Of a stretch of 22,648 bases of DNA, positions 1 through 6,170 are shown in pieces. The notes beneath the pieces were generated by a model. The model ran no database searches. It saw only the letters and a list, made by a program, of their open reading frames with translations, and was not told where the DNA came from. Where the stretch lies: the IMG/VR virus record IMGVR_UViG_3300045999_009805, positions 1 through 22,648 of that record; one strand, 5' to 3'. Made by a program: the position numbers and the translations under genes. Each line of letters starts with the position of its first letter. Position 1 is the first letter of the stretch. This DNA comes from a virus.

Positions 1-19
1 AGGTATCAACTATCAACGC

Positions 20-42
20 AAAAAAATGCCCCTTTCGGGGCA
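20..42 (-). terminator. Rho-independent terminator after the 44-aa gene
   Basis: On the minus strand a TGCCCC/GGGGCA stem closed by a GAAA loop is followed by a run of seven T. It starts a few bases after the stop codon of the small gene at 50-184. The bases to its left (1-16) hold two TATCAAC motifs like those at the upstream edge of the promoter repeats at 991-1050 and 1421-1476, so the window probably begins inside another such repeat. Confidence 0.8.
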
Positions 43-49
43 AATTCTG

Positions 50-184
50 TCAATTTGTGTCGATCAGGTAGCCTTCCGAATCGCAATCGTCGGGGTAGTC
101 GTCCGATTCGGGCTCACCGTCAAGCCATTCGGGCGATTCTTGCCATTCGTAGGGCACGATCCAGCCGAGATAGGGTGAATGCAT
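50..184 (-). CDS. Small acidic hypothetical protein, 44 aa
   Basis: An open frame of 44 codons starts at ATG 184 and stops at TGA 50. A good ribosome site (GAGGAT, six bases before the ATG) precedes it, and a canonical terminator follows the stop at once. The product begins MHSPYLGWIVPYEW and its second half is rich in Asp and Glu (DGEPESDDYPDDCDSE); it has no basic cluster or membrane segment. I do not recognise a family. It is probably co-transcribed with the upstream gene at 235-915, as only a short hairpin and about 50 bases separate them. The ribosome site, acidic codon content and terminator argue that it is real despite its size. A DNA-mimic or inhibitor role would be pure speculation. 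Confidence 0.6.
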   Translation of the reverse strand: MHSPYLGWIVPYEWQESPEWLDGEPESDDYPDDCDSEGYLIDTN

Positions 185-212
185 TGTGAGATCCTCAGAA
201 TTTGGGTGAAAT

Positions 213-228
213 GGGGGCCGCAGCCCCC
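213..228 (-). terminator. GC hairpin between two minus-strand genes
   Basis: A GGGGGC/GCCCCC stem with a four-base loop lies just beyond the stop codon of the gene at 235-915. On the minus strand no T run follows, so it may be an RNA-stabilising or partial termination hairpin rather than a full terminator. It matches the other GGGGCC-type hairpins of this cluster. Confidence 0.45.
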
Positions 229-234
229 GGATTG

Positions 235-915
235 TCAGCCGCAGGCCGTGGCTGCAGTCTTGGCACGGACACCGTGCACCGGGAACGTGATCACAAAGTC
301 GCGATCAGCCCGAGCACAGAGGGGGATGCCTCCGCCGCAGCTGGCGCACTGGGTTGGAGACCCTTCAAAAGTGGCGGGGCACTGCCGGAAGGTCACGCCC
401 TGGTGTTCGAACTTAGCGGGGGAATCACCAGGAACCACGCAAACCACGGGCAGGCCCCGCTTGGCAAGCTTGGCAGCCTCAGATTTGACCTCAGTGGAGA
501 GATTGACCGTGAATCCGCGACGGATCGCCGAACGGATCGCGGCCACGTTGGCTGCGGTGCGCAGATGGTGAGTGTAGGTCCAACCCGTGAGACCCTTGGC
601 AGCATCCGCCAGTTTGCGCAGCAGATCGCCACGGATCACGCCGGCATCGTGCCACAGATCGCCGGCCACGTTGTGGCGGAACCGGGATCCGGGCTTGATG
701 CGCGCCACGGCAGCGATAAAGTCGGCCACCGGTAGGCCACGGGTGCCAGCGGTCACGGCATCCCAATGCATCCGAGTGTAGTAGCCAGCTTCCGCGTAGC
801 ACCCGCCATCACCAGCCAGTGGGCAGGTTGACGGGCAGCTGACCCGGCTTGTGGTGCTGACCGGGATCGGCCCGGTCTTGTCGTTGCTGGACTTAAGCGT
901 GAGTGCAGTGTTCAT
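235..915 (-). CDS. Cysteine-rich phage protein with radical-SAM-like cysteine motif
   Basis: A 226-aa protein starting at ATG 915 (AGGAC six bases upstream). Near the N-terminus it has KTGPIPVSTTSR, then a C27-x3-C31-x7-C39 cluster ending in GCYAE. A second cysteine set lies near the C-terminus (C179, C190, C193, C200). The middle contains HNVAGDLWHD and GWTYTHH. This layout belongs to a family of uncharacterised proteins common in phages and plasmids, and it recalls the Gp37/Gp68 (DUF5131) proteins, whose three-cysteine cluster is radical-SAM-like; both parallels are from memory. Binding of an iron-sulfur cluster at C27/C31/C39 is inferred and the substrate is unknown. The gene follows promoter repeat 991-1050 and precedes the 44-aa gene. 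The family call is fairly good; the biochemical role is open. Confidence 0.75.
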   Translation of the reverse strand: MNTALTLKSSNDKTGPIPVSTTSRVSCPSTCPLAGDGGCYAEAGYYTRMHWDAVTAGTRGLPVADFIAAVARIKPGSRFRHNVAGDLWHDAGVIRGDLLRKLADAAKGLTGWTYTHHLRTAANVAAIRSAIRRGFTVNLSTEVKSEAAKLAKRGLPVVCVVPGDSPAKFEHQGVTFRQCPATFEGSPTQCASCGGGIPLCARADRDFVITFPVHGVRAKTAATACG

Positions 916-1008
916 CGCGTCCTAAGTGCGAAGTGAATCGGGTTCGAGCCCGATGAGCAAATCCTAGGCCATCGGCGCCCACCGAAACCAAAAAGTTATA
1001 ACTCTTCA

Positions 1009-1039
1009 TATGTAACATTCCTTCGTTAAACACTATCAA
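1009..1039 (-). promoter_or_regulatory. Candidate promoter for the cysteine-rich gene
   Basis: On the minus strand TTGATA (1039-1034) is followed, after 19 bases, by TACATA (1014-1009) and then GAAGAGTTATAACT. It lies in a segment of about 60 bases (991-1050) that closely matches 1421-1476. It sits after the terminator of one gene and upstream of the next. A spacing of 19 is long for sigma-70, but it recurs in three copies. AGTTATAACT is a perfect 10-bp palindrome just downstream and could be an operator. Confidence 0.5.
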
Positions 1040-1065
1040 CAACTATCAACTTTATAAAAGTTGAT

Positions 1066-1086
1066 GAAAAGGGGGCCGAAGCCCCC
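1066..1086 (-). terminator. Rho-independent terminator with UUCG loop
   Basis: On the minus strand a GGGGGC-TTCG-GCCCCC hairpin is followed by TTTTC. It starts a few bases after the stop of the gene at 1093-1365. Confidence 0.75.
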
Positions 1087-1092
1087 TGGTGG

Positions 1093-1365
1093 TCAAGCCG
1101 GCAGTGGGCAAGCCAGCGCCTTGCGGATGCCCTGAGAGCTGCGCAGCTTGGTGCCGATATATCGGCCACGCGCGCACCCGCTTGCCCAACCCCAACCCTG
1201 GCCGCGCCAATCGCAATCGTTGACATTTGCGCACCACGCGACCCACGCGCTGTTCCACTCCGCAGCCCAGGCGTCGCTCACCGGCAACGCGCAGACGTAC
1301 CCAACGCCCGCGTTCAGCTCCGCGCTGCGCAGCATGCGGTACTCGCTTGTGTTCATGATCAGCAT
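1093..1365 (-). CDS. Trp-rich hypothetical protein, about 90 aa
   Basis: An open frame runs from ATG 1365 (90 aa) or ATG 1356 (87 aa, MNTSEYRML...) to a stop at 1093. Neither start has a strong ribosome site, so the choice is unsure. The product is unusually rich in Trp, including AAEWNSAWVAWCANVNDCDW and GQGWGWASGC, with four Cys and a basic C-terminal part (TKLRSSQGIRK). It has no clear membrane segment or known motif, and I do not recognise it. Its reality is supported by context: a promoter-like repeat lies upstream at 1421-1476 and a clean terminator directly follows, so it looks like a single-gene transcription unit. Other frames across the same bases (for example 1052-1402) are open because the region is GC-rich. 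Confidence 0.55.
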   Translation of the reverse strand: MLIMNTSEYRMLRSAELNAGVGYVCALPVSDAWAAEWNSAWVAWCANVNDCDWRGQGWGWASGCARGRYIGTKLRSSQGIRKALACPLPA

Positions 1366-1438
1366 CGCTTCTATGGCGAACTACCCCATCACTGTAGACC
1401 ATCGGCTGCCCCTGGCGCCGAAAAGTTATAACTCTTCA

Positions 1439-1469
1439 TATGTCACAAAACTTCGTTAATCACTATCAA
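1439..1469 (-). promoter_or_regulatory. Candidate promoter for the Trp-rich gene
   Basis: On the minus strand TTGATA (1469-1464) and GACATA (1444-1439) are 19 bases apart and are followed by the same GAAGAGTTATAACT as at 991-1014. It is the second copy of the left-arm promoter repeat. Confidence 0.5.
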
Positions 1470-1478
1470 CTATCAACT

Positions 1479-1499
1479 TAAAAAAGGGGCCGAGGCCCC
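1479..1499 (-). terminator. Rho-independent terminator after the 88-aa gene
   Basis: On the minus strand GGGGCCTCGGCCCC is followed by six T. It lies seven bases past the stop of the gene at 1506-1772 and directly before the next promoter repeat. Confidence 0.8.
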
Positions 1500-1505
1500 T
1501 GCTTA

Positions 1506-1772
1506 TCACACTCCCTGGCTGTCCAGCCAGTCCCGGATGTCAGCGGGGTGCGTTGCCCAGGCCTCCAGCGCAGTGGCCAGGAGTGAGCACTCCAGGTAGC
1601 CGCAGGGTGTGGCCCATACGGTGCCGCCTTCCATGTTGTCGGTCAAGCTGAGAAACTTAGCGAACGTGCTGCTATTGGGGTTGCGGCCCTCGTTGTCCTG
1701 CCAGCTCAGCAGTCGGTCGACCGCGTAGATGGCCTGCTCAACAGTCAGGCGGTGCTTGTTTGCAGTGGTCAT
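1506..1772 (-). CDS. Hypothetical protein, 88 aa
   Basis: Starts at ATG 1772 with GGAG seven bases upstream, inside a leader duplicated before the next gene. The product begins MTTANKHRLTVEQAIYAVDRLL and ends IRDWLDSQGV. It looks like a small soluble protein with helices at both ends and a single Cys-containing centre (WATPCGYLECSLLATALEAW). I do not recognise a family. It is the last gene of a probable three-gene unit (2607 down to 1506) that ends at the terminator 1479-1499. Coding is supported by the leader, the start and the terminator position. Confidence 0.65.
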   Translation of the reverse strand: MTTANKHRLTVEQAIYAVDRLLSWQDNEGRNPNSSTFAKFLSLTDNMEGGTVWATPCGYLECSLLATALEAWATHPADIRDWLDSQGV

Positions 1773-1799
1773 TGATTGTCTCCGTACTAGGTGGGTGGA
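1763..1799 (-). repeat. Translation leader repeat, copy A
   Basis: These 37 bases match 2122-2158 with a single difference. On the minus strand the repeat holds CCACCTAGTACGGAG (ribosome site) and continues through ATGACCACTG, the start and first codons of the gene. A shorter third copy (TCTCCGTACTAAGTGGA on the + strand) is at 2611-2627. Confidence 0.85.
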
Positions 1800-1800
1800 T

Positions 1801-1816
1801 GGGGGCCGAGGCCCCC
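1801..1816 (-). terminator. GC hairpin between the 102-aa and 88-aa genes
   Basis: On the minus strand GGGGGCC-TC-GGCCCCC begins a few bases after the stop at 1823 and runs straight into the next gene's leader. There is no T run, so it may limit rather than stop readthrough, or protect the upstream message. Confidence 0.45.
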
Positions 1817-1822
1817 TGGTGA

Positions 1823-2131
1823 TCAGTCAGCGGTCAGGCAGTTGTCAGGGTCCTGGCTCCGGAACTCAAGAGCCGCGTGGATGTCCTCCACAACGGATTC
1901 CAGGAGCTCCTGCCAACGTGCGGCGCTCAGCTTGCGGTCAAAGGTCTGATTCAAGAACCGCACCGGGCTGCTGGCTGGGCGGAACGTCATGCCTTTGGCG
2001 GCCAAGCCCAGCAGCCGATAGGCGGTCAGGACCTGGACCGCGTACAGCGTGACGTCGCGGCCGTCTTTGTGCCAGCCCTGCGATGCAGGGAAAGCCACAG
2101 GAAAGTCGGTGGGGTTGATCACAGTGGTCAT
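1823..2131 (-). CDS. Hypothetical protein, 102 aa
   Basis: I take the start as ATG 2131 (MTTVINPTDFPVAF...), not the more upstream ATG at 2167. The reason is that the duplicated leader (2122-2158) puts GGAG directly before 2131, exactly as for the 88-aa gene. The product has an aromatic, Asp/Lys-containing N-terminal half (GWHKDGRDVTLYAVQVLTAYRLL). An amphipathic C-terminal helix follows (ARWQELLESVVEDIHAALEF). No known motif or membrane segment is visible and I do not recognise it. It is the middle gene of the 2607-to-1506 unit. The first three residues (MTT) are shared with the downstream gene because the repeat extends into the coding region. Confidence 0.65.
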   Translation of the reverse strand: MTTVINPTDFPVAFPASQGWHKDGRDVTLYAVQVLTAYRLLGLAAKGMTFRPASSPVRFLNQTFDRKLSAARWQELLESVVEDIHAALEFRSQDPDNCLTAD

Positions 2132-2158
2132 TGGTTGTCTCCGTACTAGGTGGGTGGA
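2122..2158 (-). repeat. Translation leader repeat, copy B
   Basis: Near-identical partner of 1763-1799. It supplies the ribosome site and first codons of the 102-aa gene. Copies A and B lie about 360 bases apart on the same strand, a possible site for recombination and deletion of one gene. Confidence 0.85.
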
Positions 2159-2205
2159 CTCCGTCATCTTAGCCCAGGACGGTGTTGGGCGGTTGGCTCG
2201 GGTGC

Positions 2206-2607
2206 TCAGTCAGCAAGCACCATCGCGATGAGCTCAGCCTTGCGCGCCCGGGATGCTTTGCACCTGGCGCCAGCCAGCACACGCAGCTGGCCGCAGCTCA
2301 GCACTTCCAGGTCGGCCGCCAGCTCAGCGAGGGGGTGCGGCTGCGGTACCAGCCTGACGGGCGCTGGCTTGACCGTGATCGGGGCGGCTGCAGGCTCGGT
2401 GCCTGGCACCCACAAGCGGCGCCACATTGCAGCGAGCTGATCGTTGCGGGTGTGCACTGCAGTGCCGAGCTGGAAGCCCAGGTCGTAAGCCAGCTCAGCC
2501 AGCAGGCCTGTGCACGTGATCACCAGCGCGATGGCTGGCGCAACCACGCGTGCGGTGCGTTCGAGGTTCTGCGCGATCTGCGCAGCGGTGGGGACTGTGA
2601 GGGTCAT
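2206..2607 (-). CDS. Membrane protein with Rho-N/SAP-like C-terminal domain
   Basis: A 133-aa protein starting at ATG 2607, with GGAG five bases upstream in the third leader copy. Residues about 20-50 form a hydrophobic stretch (VVAPAIALVITCTGLLAELAY) long enough for one membrane helix. A Pro/Ala-rich linker (about 70-90) follows. The last 40 residues, including LSCGQLRVLAGARC and SRARKAELIAMV, match the pattern of a Rho-N/HeH/SAP-type helix-extended-loop-helix (LxxLxVxxLRxLA...RKAELI), a fold often used for nucleic acid binding. A membrane-tethered nucleic-acid or protein contact is inferred; the role is unknown. It is the first gene of the leftward unit, opposite the + strand structural block. 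Confidence 0.6.
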   Translation of the reverse strand: MTLTVPTAAQIAQNLERTARVVAPAIALVITCTGLLAELAYDLGFQLGTAVHTRNDQLAAMWRRLWVPGTEPAAAPITVKPAPVRLVPQPHPLAELAADLEVLSCGQLRVLAGARCKASRARKAELIAMVLAD

Positions 2608-2702
2608 GGTTCTCCGTACTAAGTGGATGCGCGGCTTCTATGGCCGCTTCTCTCACATTAGACCATCACCGGCCCATCCGGCCAGAATGTAGCAACTCTT
2701 CA

Positions 2703-2733
2703 CATACAGCTTCTTTTTTTCCTGGTATGTAAA
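2703..2733 (-). promoter_or_regulatory. Candidate promoter for the three-gene leftward unit
   Basis: On the minus strand TTTACA (2733-2728) and TGTATG (2708-2703) are 19 bases apart and are followed by GAAGAGTTGCTAC, a diverged form of the sequence after the -10-like box in the other two copies. A GACCATC block at 2661-2667 also matches one left of 1421. Confidence 0.45.
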
Positions 2734-2869
2734 CTTTTGTGACAAGCCAGCCAGATAGTAGCCGGAAAATTTCCCCCAAATTGACCTTTTTATTGAGCAG
2801 GTAGGGGGACAAATTTAACGTATTTAGTCACCCTAAAATCACTTATATCTAGATAATGTGTGTATAAAA
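2734..2869 (+). promoter_or_regulatory. Upstream region of the rightward structural block
   Basis: An AT-rich, gene-free stretch between the divergent transcription units. TATATCTAGATAATG (2844-2858) is a plausible -10 region, but I see no convincing -35 at normal spacing. The TTGACC at 2781 and TTGAGC at 2793 do not line up well. A start for rightward transcription is expected here from gene layout alone. Confidence 0.35.
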
Positions 2870-4483
2870 ATGCCTGTATCTCCGCAGGACTACGCGCTCT
2901 GGTCTGACCTTACAGGCAACTCTTATCCGCAAACGCCTGCTGAGCGAATGGCGTTGGCTCCAGAGGTTTATAGTTTTACGCGGGATGTAAATCAAGGTAA
3001 GCGTCCACCTGGAGCAATCCGACGTGCAGTCGATGTTATCGGTAAGACTGCACTTGCTGCTGGTGCAATTGCGGGAGGCGTTTATCTTGCAAAGAATTTT
3101 GGCACTCTTGAACTTGATGATGAACCTCATATTGGTACTCCTCCGCAACCTCAAGGATTTGCTACCGCGAGTACGGATGTAACACCACCTACAACTTCTG
3201 ATCGTTACGGACAAGATATTGTTCCACATCAGACGGCAGTCATGGGCTTGTTGCGTGGCACGTCTCCTGGAAAACCTACTGTTGTTGATTCCGAAGAAAA
3301 ACCAGCAACTCAAAGCCACGTAATTACCTCAAGCCAATCATTTGGTCCTGGCTCAGAGATTGCACAACTTGCTGCAAGTACTACTCCACATTCGCCTGTT
3401 CGTGACCGTGCAGATGATTTAATTTCGGAGTACCTTGGTGGGGTTGCTGCCGAACAACGTGCTCAAAAACGGATTGATCAGTCTGTTGCTGAATACGGCG
3501 CTATGGTTGCAGGTAAAGCTGCACCTGTTCTTAAGCAAGTATTAAAAGAAGGTCAAGAAGAGGGTATTAGTCCAATTGGACGTAGTTCTGTTACTGCAGC
3601 AGAACGTTTCCGTGGAACGCCTGCTTATACTGCAATGATGCAGGCTGCAGGCGCAAGCATGGAGCCAGACGAGCTGGTCGGTGCACCTGGTACAACCCCT
3701 GTATTTACTGAAGTTCGTGCAACTCCGCAAACACGAATTGCGCCTATAACATCAGCACCTGCGTCTGTCCCTACGCCCGCACCTACACAGGAAGTCGGAA
3801 CTGCTGCTGTTCCTGCAGCCTTTTCGGCCCCGCCGCGCCGTTCCTCAGAATCTGAAGAAGCGTCGGCATTTGCCGCCAAGGCTCTCGCACTGTTGCCTAG
3901 GGCGCAACGTGAAGCTCTTCTTAGTGGACAGGCTGATGCTCCAATTGTCACGCAGCAGCCAGAAGCTGTTCGTGTAGGCAAGCCGGTTAAAGTAAGAACA
4001 AACGAATTTCTCAGTGCCATGAGCCAAGATCAGGGTCCTCTCGCCAGTTACGAGATCGCCCCAGAACGGAGTAAAGCTGTTTCGGGTCTGACCTTTTATC
4101 CTGGCGGCGAACTTGGCGTAGAAATGAGGAGTCGCAATAAACCGGTCGAATATGCATACGCTACGACTGACCCCTATCGCTTAGCGATGCGTGACTATGC
4201 TGATGCAGGCTTTCCCGATGAAATGGGTAATATCGCTGGCATTGCTGCTAATAACGCTCTCGCTCACCAAATGGGGCTTCAGAAAGCAGTCGAACGTGGT
4301 GGCACCATCCGGGAAAAGCGTCAACCTATTTATACAGGTTTGATGAGCGAATCTGACATTGTTGCAGCCGGGATGGGTAAAAATGCCCGCGCTAAAGAGC
4401 AAGCTGAACGTCACTTCGAGACCAGACAAATTATGGAAGAATTAGAACAACGCGCGGCTGCTCGTCGCGCAGGCTTACTTTAA
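2870..4483 (+). CDS. Probable minor virion protein, 537 aa
   Basis: I choose ATG 2870 (MPVSPQDYALWSDLTG...); an in-frame GTG at 2858 would add four residues. Neither has a ribosome site, so this first gene may be translated from a very short leader. After a soluble N-terminal 50 residues comes one hydrophobic segment (about 57-77, GKTALAAGAIAGGVYLAKNF). A long Pro/Ala/Thr/Ser-rich low-complexity middle follows. A more ordered C-terminal region includes SGLTFYPGGELGVEMRS and YAYATTDPYRLAMRDYA, and the last 50 residues are charged and helical. The region around 400-450 faintly recalls a KTSC domain (small beta domain found near phage genes), a weak call. I do not recognise the whole protein. 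Its place at the head of the structural block suggests a virion component. Confidence 0.75.
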   Translation: MPVSPQDYALWSDLTGNSYPQTPAERMALAPEVYSFTRDVNQGKRPPGAIRRAVDVIGKTALAAGAIAGGVYLAKNFGTLELDDEPHIGTPPQPQGFATASTDVTPPTTSDRYGQDIVPHQTAVMGLLRGTSPGKPTVVDSEEKPATQSHVITSSQSFGPGSEIAQLAASTTPHSPVRDRADDLISEYLGGVAAEQRAQKRIDQSVAEYGAMVAGKAAPVLKQVLKEGQEEGISPIGRSSVTAAERFRGTPAYTAMMQAAGASMEPDELVGAPGTTPVFTEVRATPQTRIAPITSAPASVPTPAPTQEVGTAAVPAAFSAPPRRSSESEEASAFAAKALALLPRAQREALLSGQADAPIVTQQPEAVRVGKPVKVRTNEFLSAMSQDQGPLASYEIAPERSKAVSGLTFYPGGELGVEMRSRNKPVEYAYATTDPYRLAMRDYADAGFPDEMGNIAGIAANNALAHQMGLQKAVERGGTIREKRQPIYTGLMSESDIVAAGMGKNARAKEQAERHFETRQIMEELEQRAAARRAGLL

Positions 4484-4516
4484 GTAAAGTAAAAACATTG
4501 TGACGTGGAGTAAGCG

Positions 4517-4906
4517 ATGACCTTCCTGGAACCCATCATTGCTAGCTTGATTGGTGCAGCTACTGTTGCAGTTGCTGTCTTTTTAAAAAAGAACCTAACA
4601 GTTCAAACTTTTTTAAAATACGGACCAATCATTAAAAAAGCCTACGACATTATCGATCCTGTCCTTGACCAAAACCTTAGTCGCTGGGACGGATCAAAGA
4701 TTGATAAGGCATTCGAACTTTCAGTAGAATCTGTTGCTGACGGTAAGCTTTCTCCGGAAGAGATTAAGCATCTTGCTTTTGAAATGGCTAAGCACTGGTT
4801 GCCCCAGAAAGCTGCCGATAAAGTCCGTGCGTTTCAGGCATCTTCTCCTGAGCTTCGGTCCGCTGCAATTGTTGCAGCTAAAGTAGAGGCTATGAGTGCA
4901 AATTAA
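4517..4906 (+). CDS. Holin-like small membrane protein, 129 aa
   Basis: ATG 4517 is preceded by GGAG at a good distance (GTGGAGTAAGCGATG). Residues 3-23 form one strongly hydrophobic segment (FLEPIIASLIGAATVAVAVFL) followed by KK. The remaining 100 residues are soluble and helical, including YGPIIKKAYDIIDPV, LSPEEIKHLAFEMAK and a C-terminal Ala/Glu helix. One N-terminal membrane helix plus a cytoplasmic helical tail is the layout of LLH-type phage holins. It could equally be an unrelated virion or membrane protein. The lysis-type enzymes of the window lie 17 kb downstream, so context does not decide. Next gene starts 15 bases after its stop. Confidence 0.65.
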   Translation: MTFLEPIIASLIGAATVAVAVFLKKNLTVQTFLKYGPIIKKAYDIIDPVLDQNLSRWDGSKIDKAFELSVESVADGKLSPEEIKHLAFEMAKHWLPQKAADKVRAFQASSPELRSAAIVAAKVEAMSAN

Positions 4907-4921
4907 ATTGAGCTGAGTTAA

Positions 4922-5122
4922 ATGCCTGGCGACAATTGGATTCAAGAAGCTGTCAGTAAGAACCCAGGTGCTTTTTCTCGTAAAGCAGAAAAGCGCGATA
5001 TGAGTGCGTCTCAGTTTGCTTCAAAAGTTACAGCAAATCCAGACGAGTACTCTGATAAAACTGTCAAACAGGCAAACTTGGCAAAGACACTTGCAAAACT
5101 TCGTAATCGTCGCAACAAGTAA
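4922..5122 (+). CDS. Small basic conserved phage protein (WIQ-type), 66 aa
   Basis: Starts at ATG 4922 and its stop overlaps the next start by one base (TAATG). The sequence opens PGDNWIQEAVSKNPGAFSRK and ends QANLAKTLAKLRNRRNK. The order WIQ.A....GA...KA, a Ser-x-x-x-Phe/Tyr helix, and a closing LAKTL.KLR basic tail is one I know as a short conserved protein found near structural genes in phages and also in large eukaryotic viruses; no function is established. The ribosome site is weak (GAG eight bases upstream), so translation may be coupled to the gene before it. The very basic C-terminus suggests nucleic-acid or acidic-surface contact, which is inference. Confidence 0.7.
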   Translation: MPGDNWIQEAVSKNPGAFSRKAEKRDMSASQFASKVTANPDEYSDKTVKQANLAKTLAKLRNRRNK

Positions 5123-5589
5123 TGTCAGAGCCGTTATTCACCTCAAATTTCACTAAACCTTTCGATAAAGCTTTTCGAGAAGGTAAGCGTCCAGATAGCG
5201 GCACCCTTGGAGTATATCCGAGATCGGCGTCTGAGGACCCGAGGGGTAACATGTGGCGTTCGCAGCTTTTGGATAATCCAAACGCTCCTGATTTTTTTAC
5301 ACGCGCACAGTTTGGTAATGAGAGTGCGGCCGAAGCTTACGACAGTCTTCGCGATTTAAGCGTAAATCCTTATTCATCTTTTCAAAATCCCAACGTTCGG
5401 AGTCAAGCGGATAGTTTTCTCGACAAGTACGCTCTTGGTGTAGGGCGTATAATTGATCCTAAGACAGCGGTATTACCAGAAAATATTGCTCTTCGCTATG
5501 GAATTGATTCGTCCGGCGATTATTTCATTGAAGATGCAAAAAAAGGTAACGCGAACATCTTCCCAAGCCGTGGCCCCGGAGTAGCTTAA
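5122..5589 (+). CDS. Hypothetical virion-block protein, 155 aa
   Basis: Starts at ATG 5122, sharing one base with the previous stop, and ends in TAATG with the next gene, so translation of the three is probably coupled. The protein is soluble, with many aromatic, Asn, Pro and Asp residues (PNAPDFFTRAQFGNESAAEAYDSLRDL and onward). It closes with a Gly/Pro tail (NIFPSRGPGVA). No membrane segment or catalytic motif is visible and I do not recognise it. The packing with neighbours and its composition fit a minor structural or assembly protein. Confidence 0.7.
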   Translation: MSEPLFTSNFTKPFDKAFREGKRPDSGTLGVYPRSASEDPRGNMWRSQLLDNPNAPDFFTRAQFGNESAAEAYDSLRDLSVNPYSSFQNPNVRSQADSFLDKYALGVGRIIDPKTAVLPENIALRYGIDSSGDYFIEDAKKGNANIFPSRGPGVA

Positions 5590-6164
5590 TGAATCCCGCA
5601 GCAGGTAAATTAGCGCAAGAGCTACTAAAAAAGTACGCATCTGCGGTAATGTCTGGTGGTGGAACCGGTGTTAAAGCCGCGCTTGAGAATAGCGCGAGAC
5701 TCGGAACCATTGCTCAAGGTACACCTGAAGTAGCCGCTAAGGCGCTTTCACAAATCCCAGGGATTGGTAGAGCTGCTATGGGCCTGCCTTTAAGTATGGA
5801 TACTATTCAAGCAGGTGCACGCGCACTACCAGCTGTCGCGGGTGGTGCAACCACACTTGGACTTGGGGCTGGTTCTGTTATTGCCTCCAACATGCTTGCT
5901 AATGCTGTAACTAATCCTGTGAGGCCGACTGCTTTTAGCACTCAACAATATACTCCAGGTCGTTCGCCACTTACAAATGAAATGGCGGCAGAAGCGATTT
6001 TAGATCAGCAGCGCTTCATGCACCAGATGCAATTGATTGAAGCACGGAATGCTGCAGCTGCTGGATCCGGATCACTACAAAGTGGGATGTCGAGTAACTT
6101 TGATATGATGAAGATGGCGAACCAAGCCGCGAATCAAATGTTTACTACTCCTAATTACGCTTGA
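5589..6164 (+). CDS. Ala/Gly-rich hydrophobic virion-type protein, 191 aa
   Basis: Starts at ATG 5589, overlapping the previous stop by one base. A helical N-terminal part (KLAQELLKKYASAVM) is followed by a long Ala/Gly/Leu-rich region. The stretch ALPAVAGGATTLGLGAGSVI (about 78-97) could cross or insert into a membrane. The C-terminal third is Met/Gln/Asn-rich and helical (ILDQQRFMHQMQLIEARNAA; FDMMKMANQAANQMF). No family is recognised. It is the first of several neighbours with this Gly/Ala-hydrophobic plus helical layout, which I read as possible internal or ejected virion proteins, by analogy only. Confidence 0.7.
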   Translation: MNPAAGKLAQELLKKYASAVMSGGGTGVKAALENSARLGTIAQGTPEVAAKALSQIPGIGRAAMGLPLSMDTIQAGARALPAVAGGATTLGLGAGSVIASNMLANAVTNPVRPTAFSTQQYTPGRSPLTNEMAAEAILDQQRFMHQMQLIEARNAAAAGSGSLQSGMSSNFDMMKMANQAANQMFTTPNYA

Positions 6165-6170
6165 TACGCC

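Noticed and set aside
202-735. 177-aa open frame on the plus strand
   Set aside because: It is antisense to the well-supported cysteine-rich gene, has no ribosome site, and is open because the region is GC-rich. The same applies to the plus frames at 1877-2149 and 2182-2622.
934-956. tRNA-like T arm (GGTTCGAGCC between CGGG and CCCG)
   Set aside because: The stem gives a six- rather than seven-base loop, and no acceptor, D or anticodon arm can be found around it. It is just a small inverted repeat in the leader of the cysteine-rich gene.
1052-1402. 116-aa minus-strand frame overlapping the Trp-rich gene
   Set aside because: It runs through the terminator hairpin at 1066-1086 and is Arg/Gly-rich in the way of a GC-rich out-of-frame translation. 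The 90-aa frame ends cleanly before the terminator.
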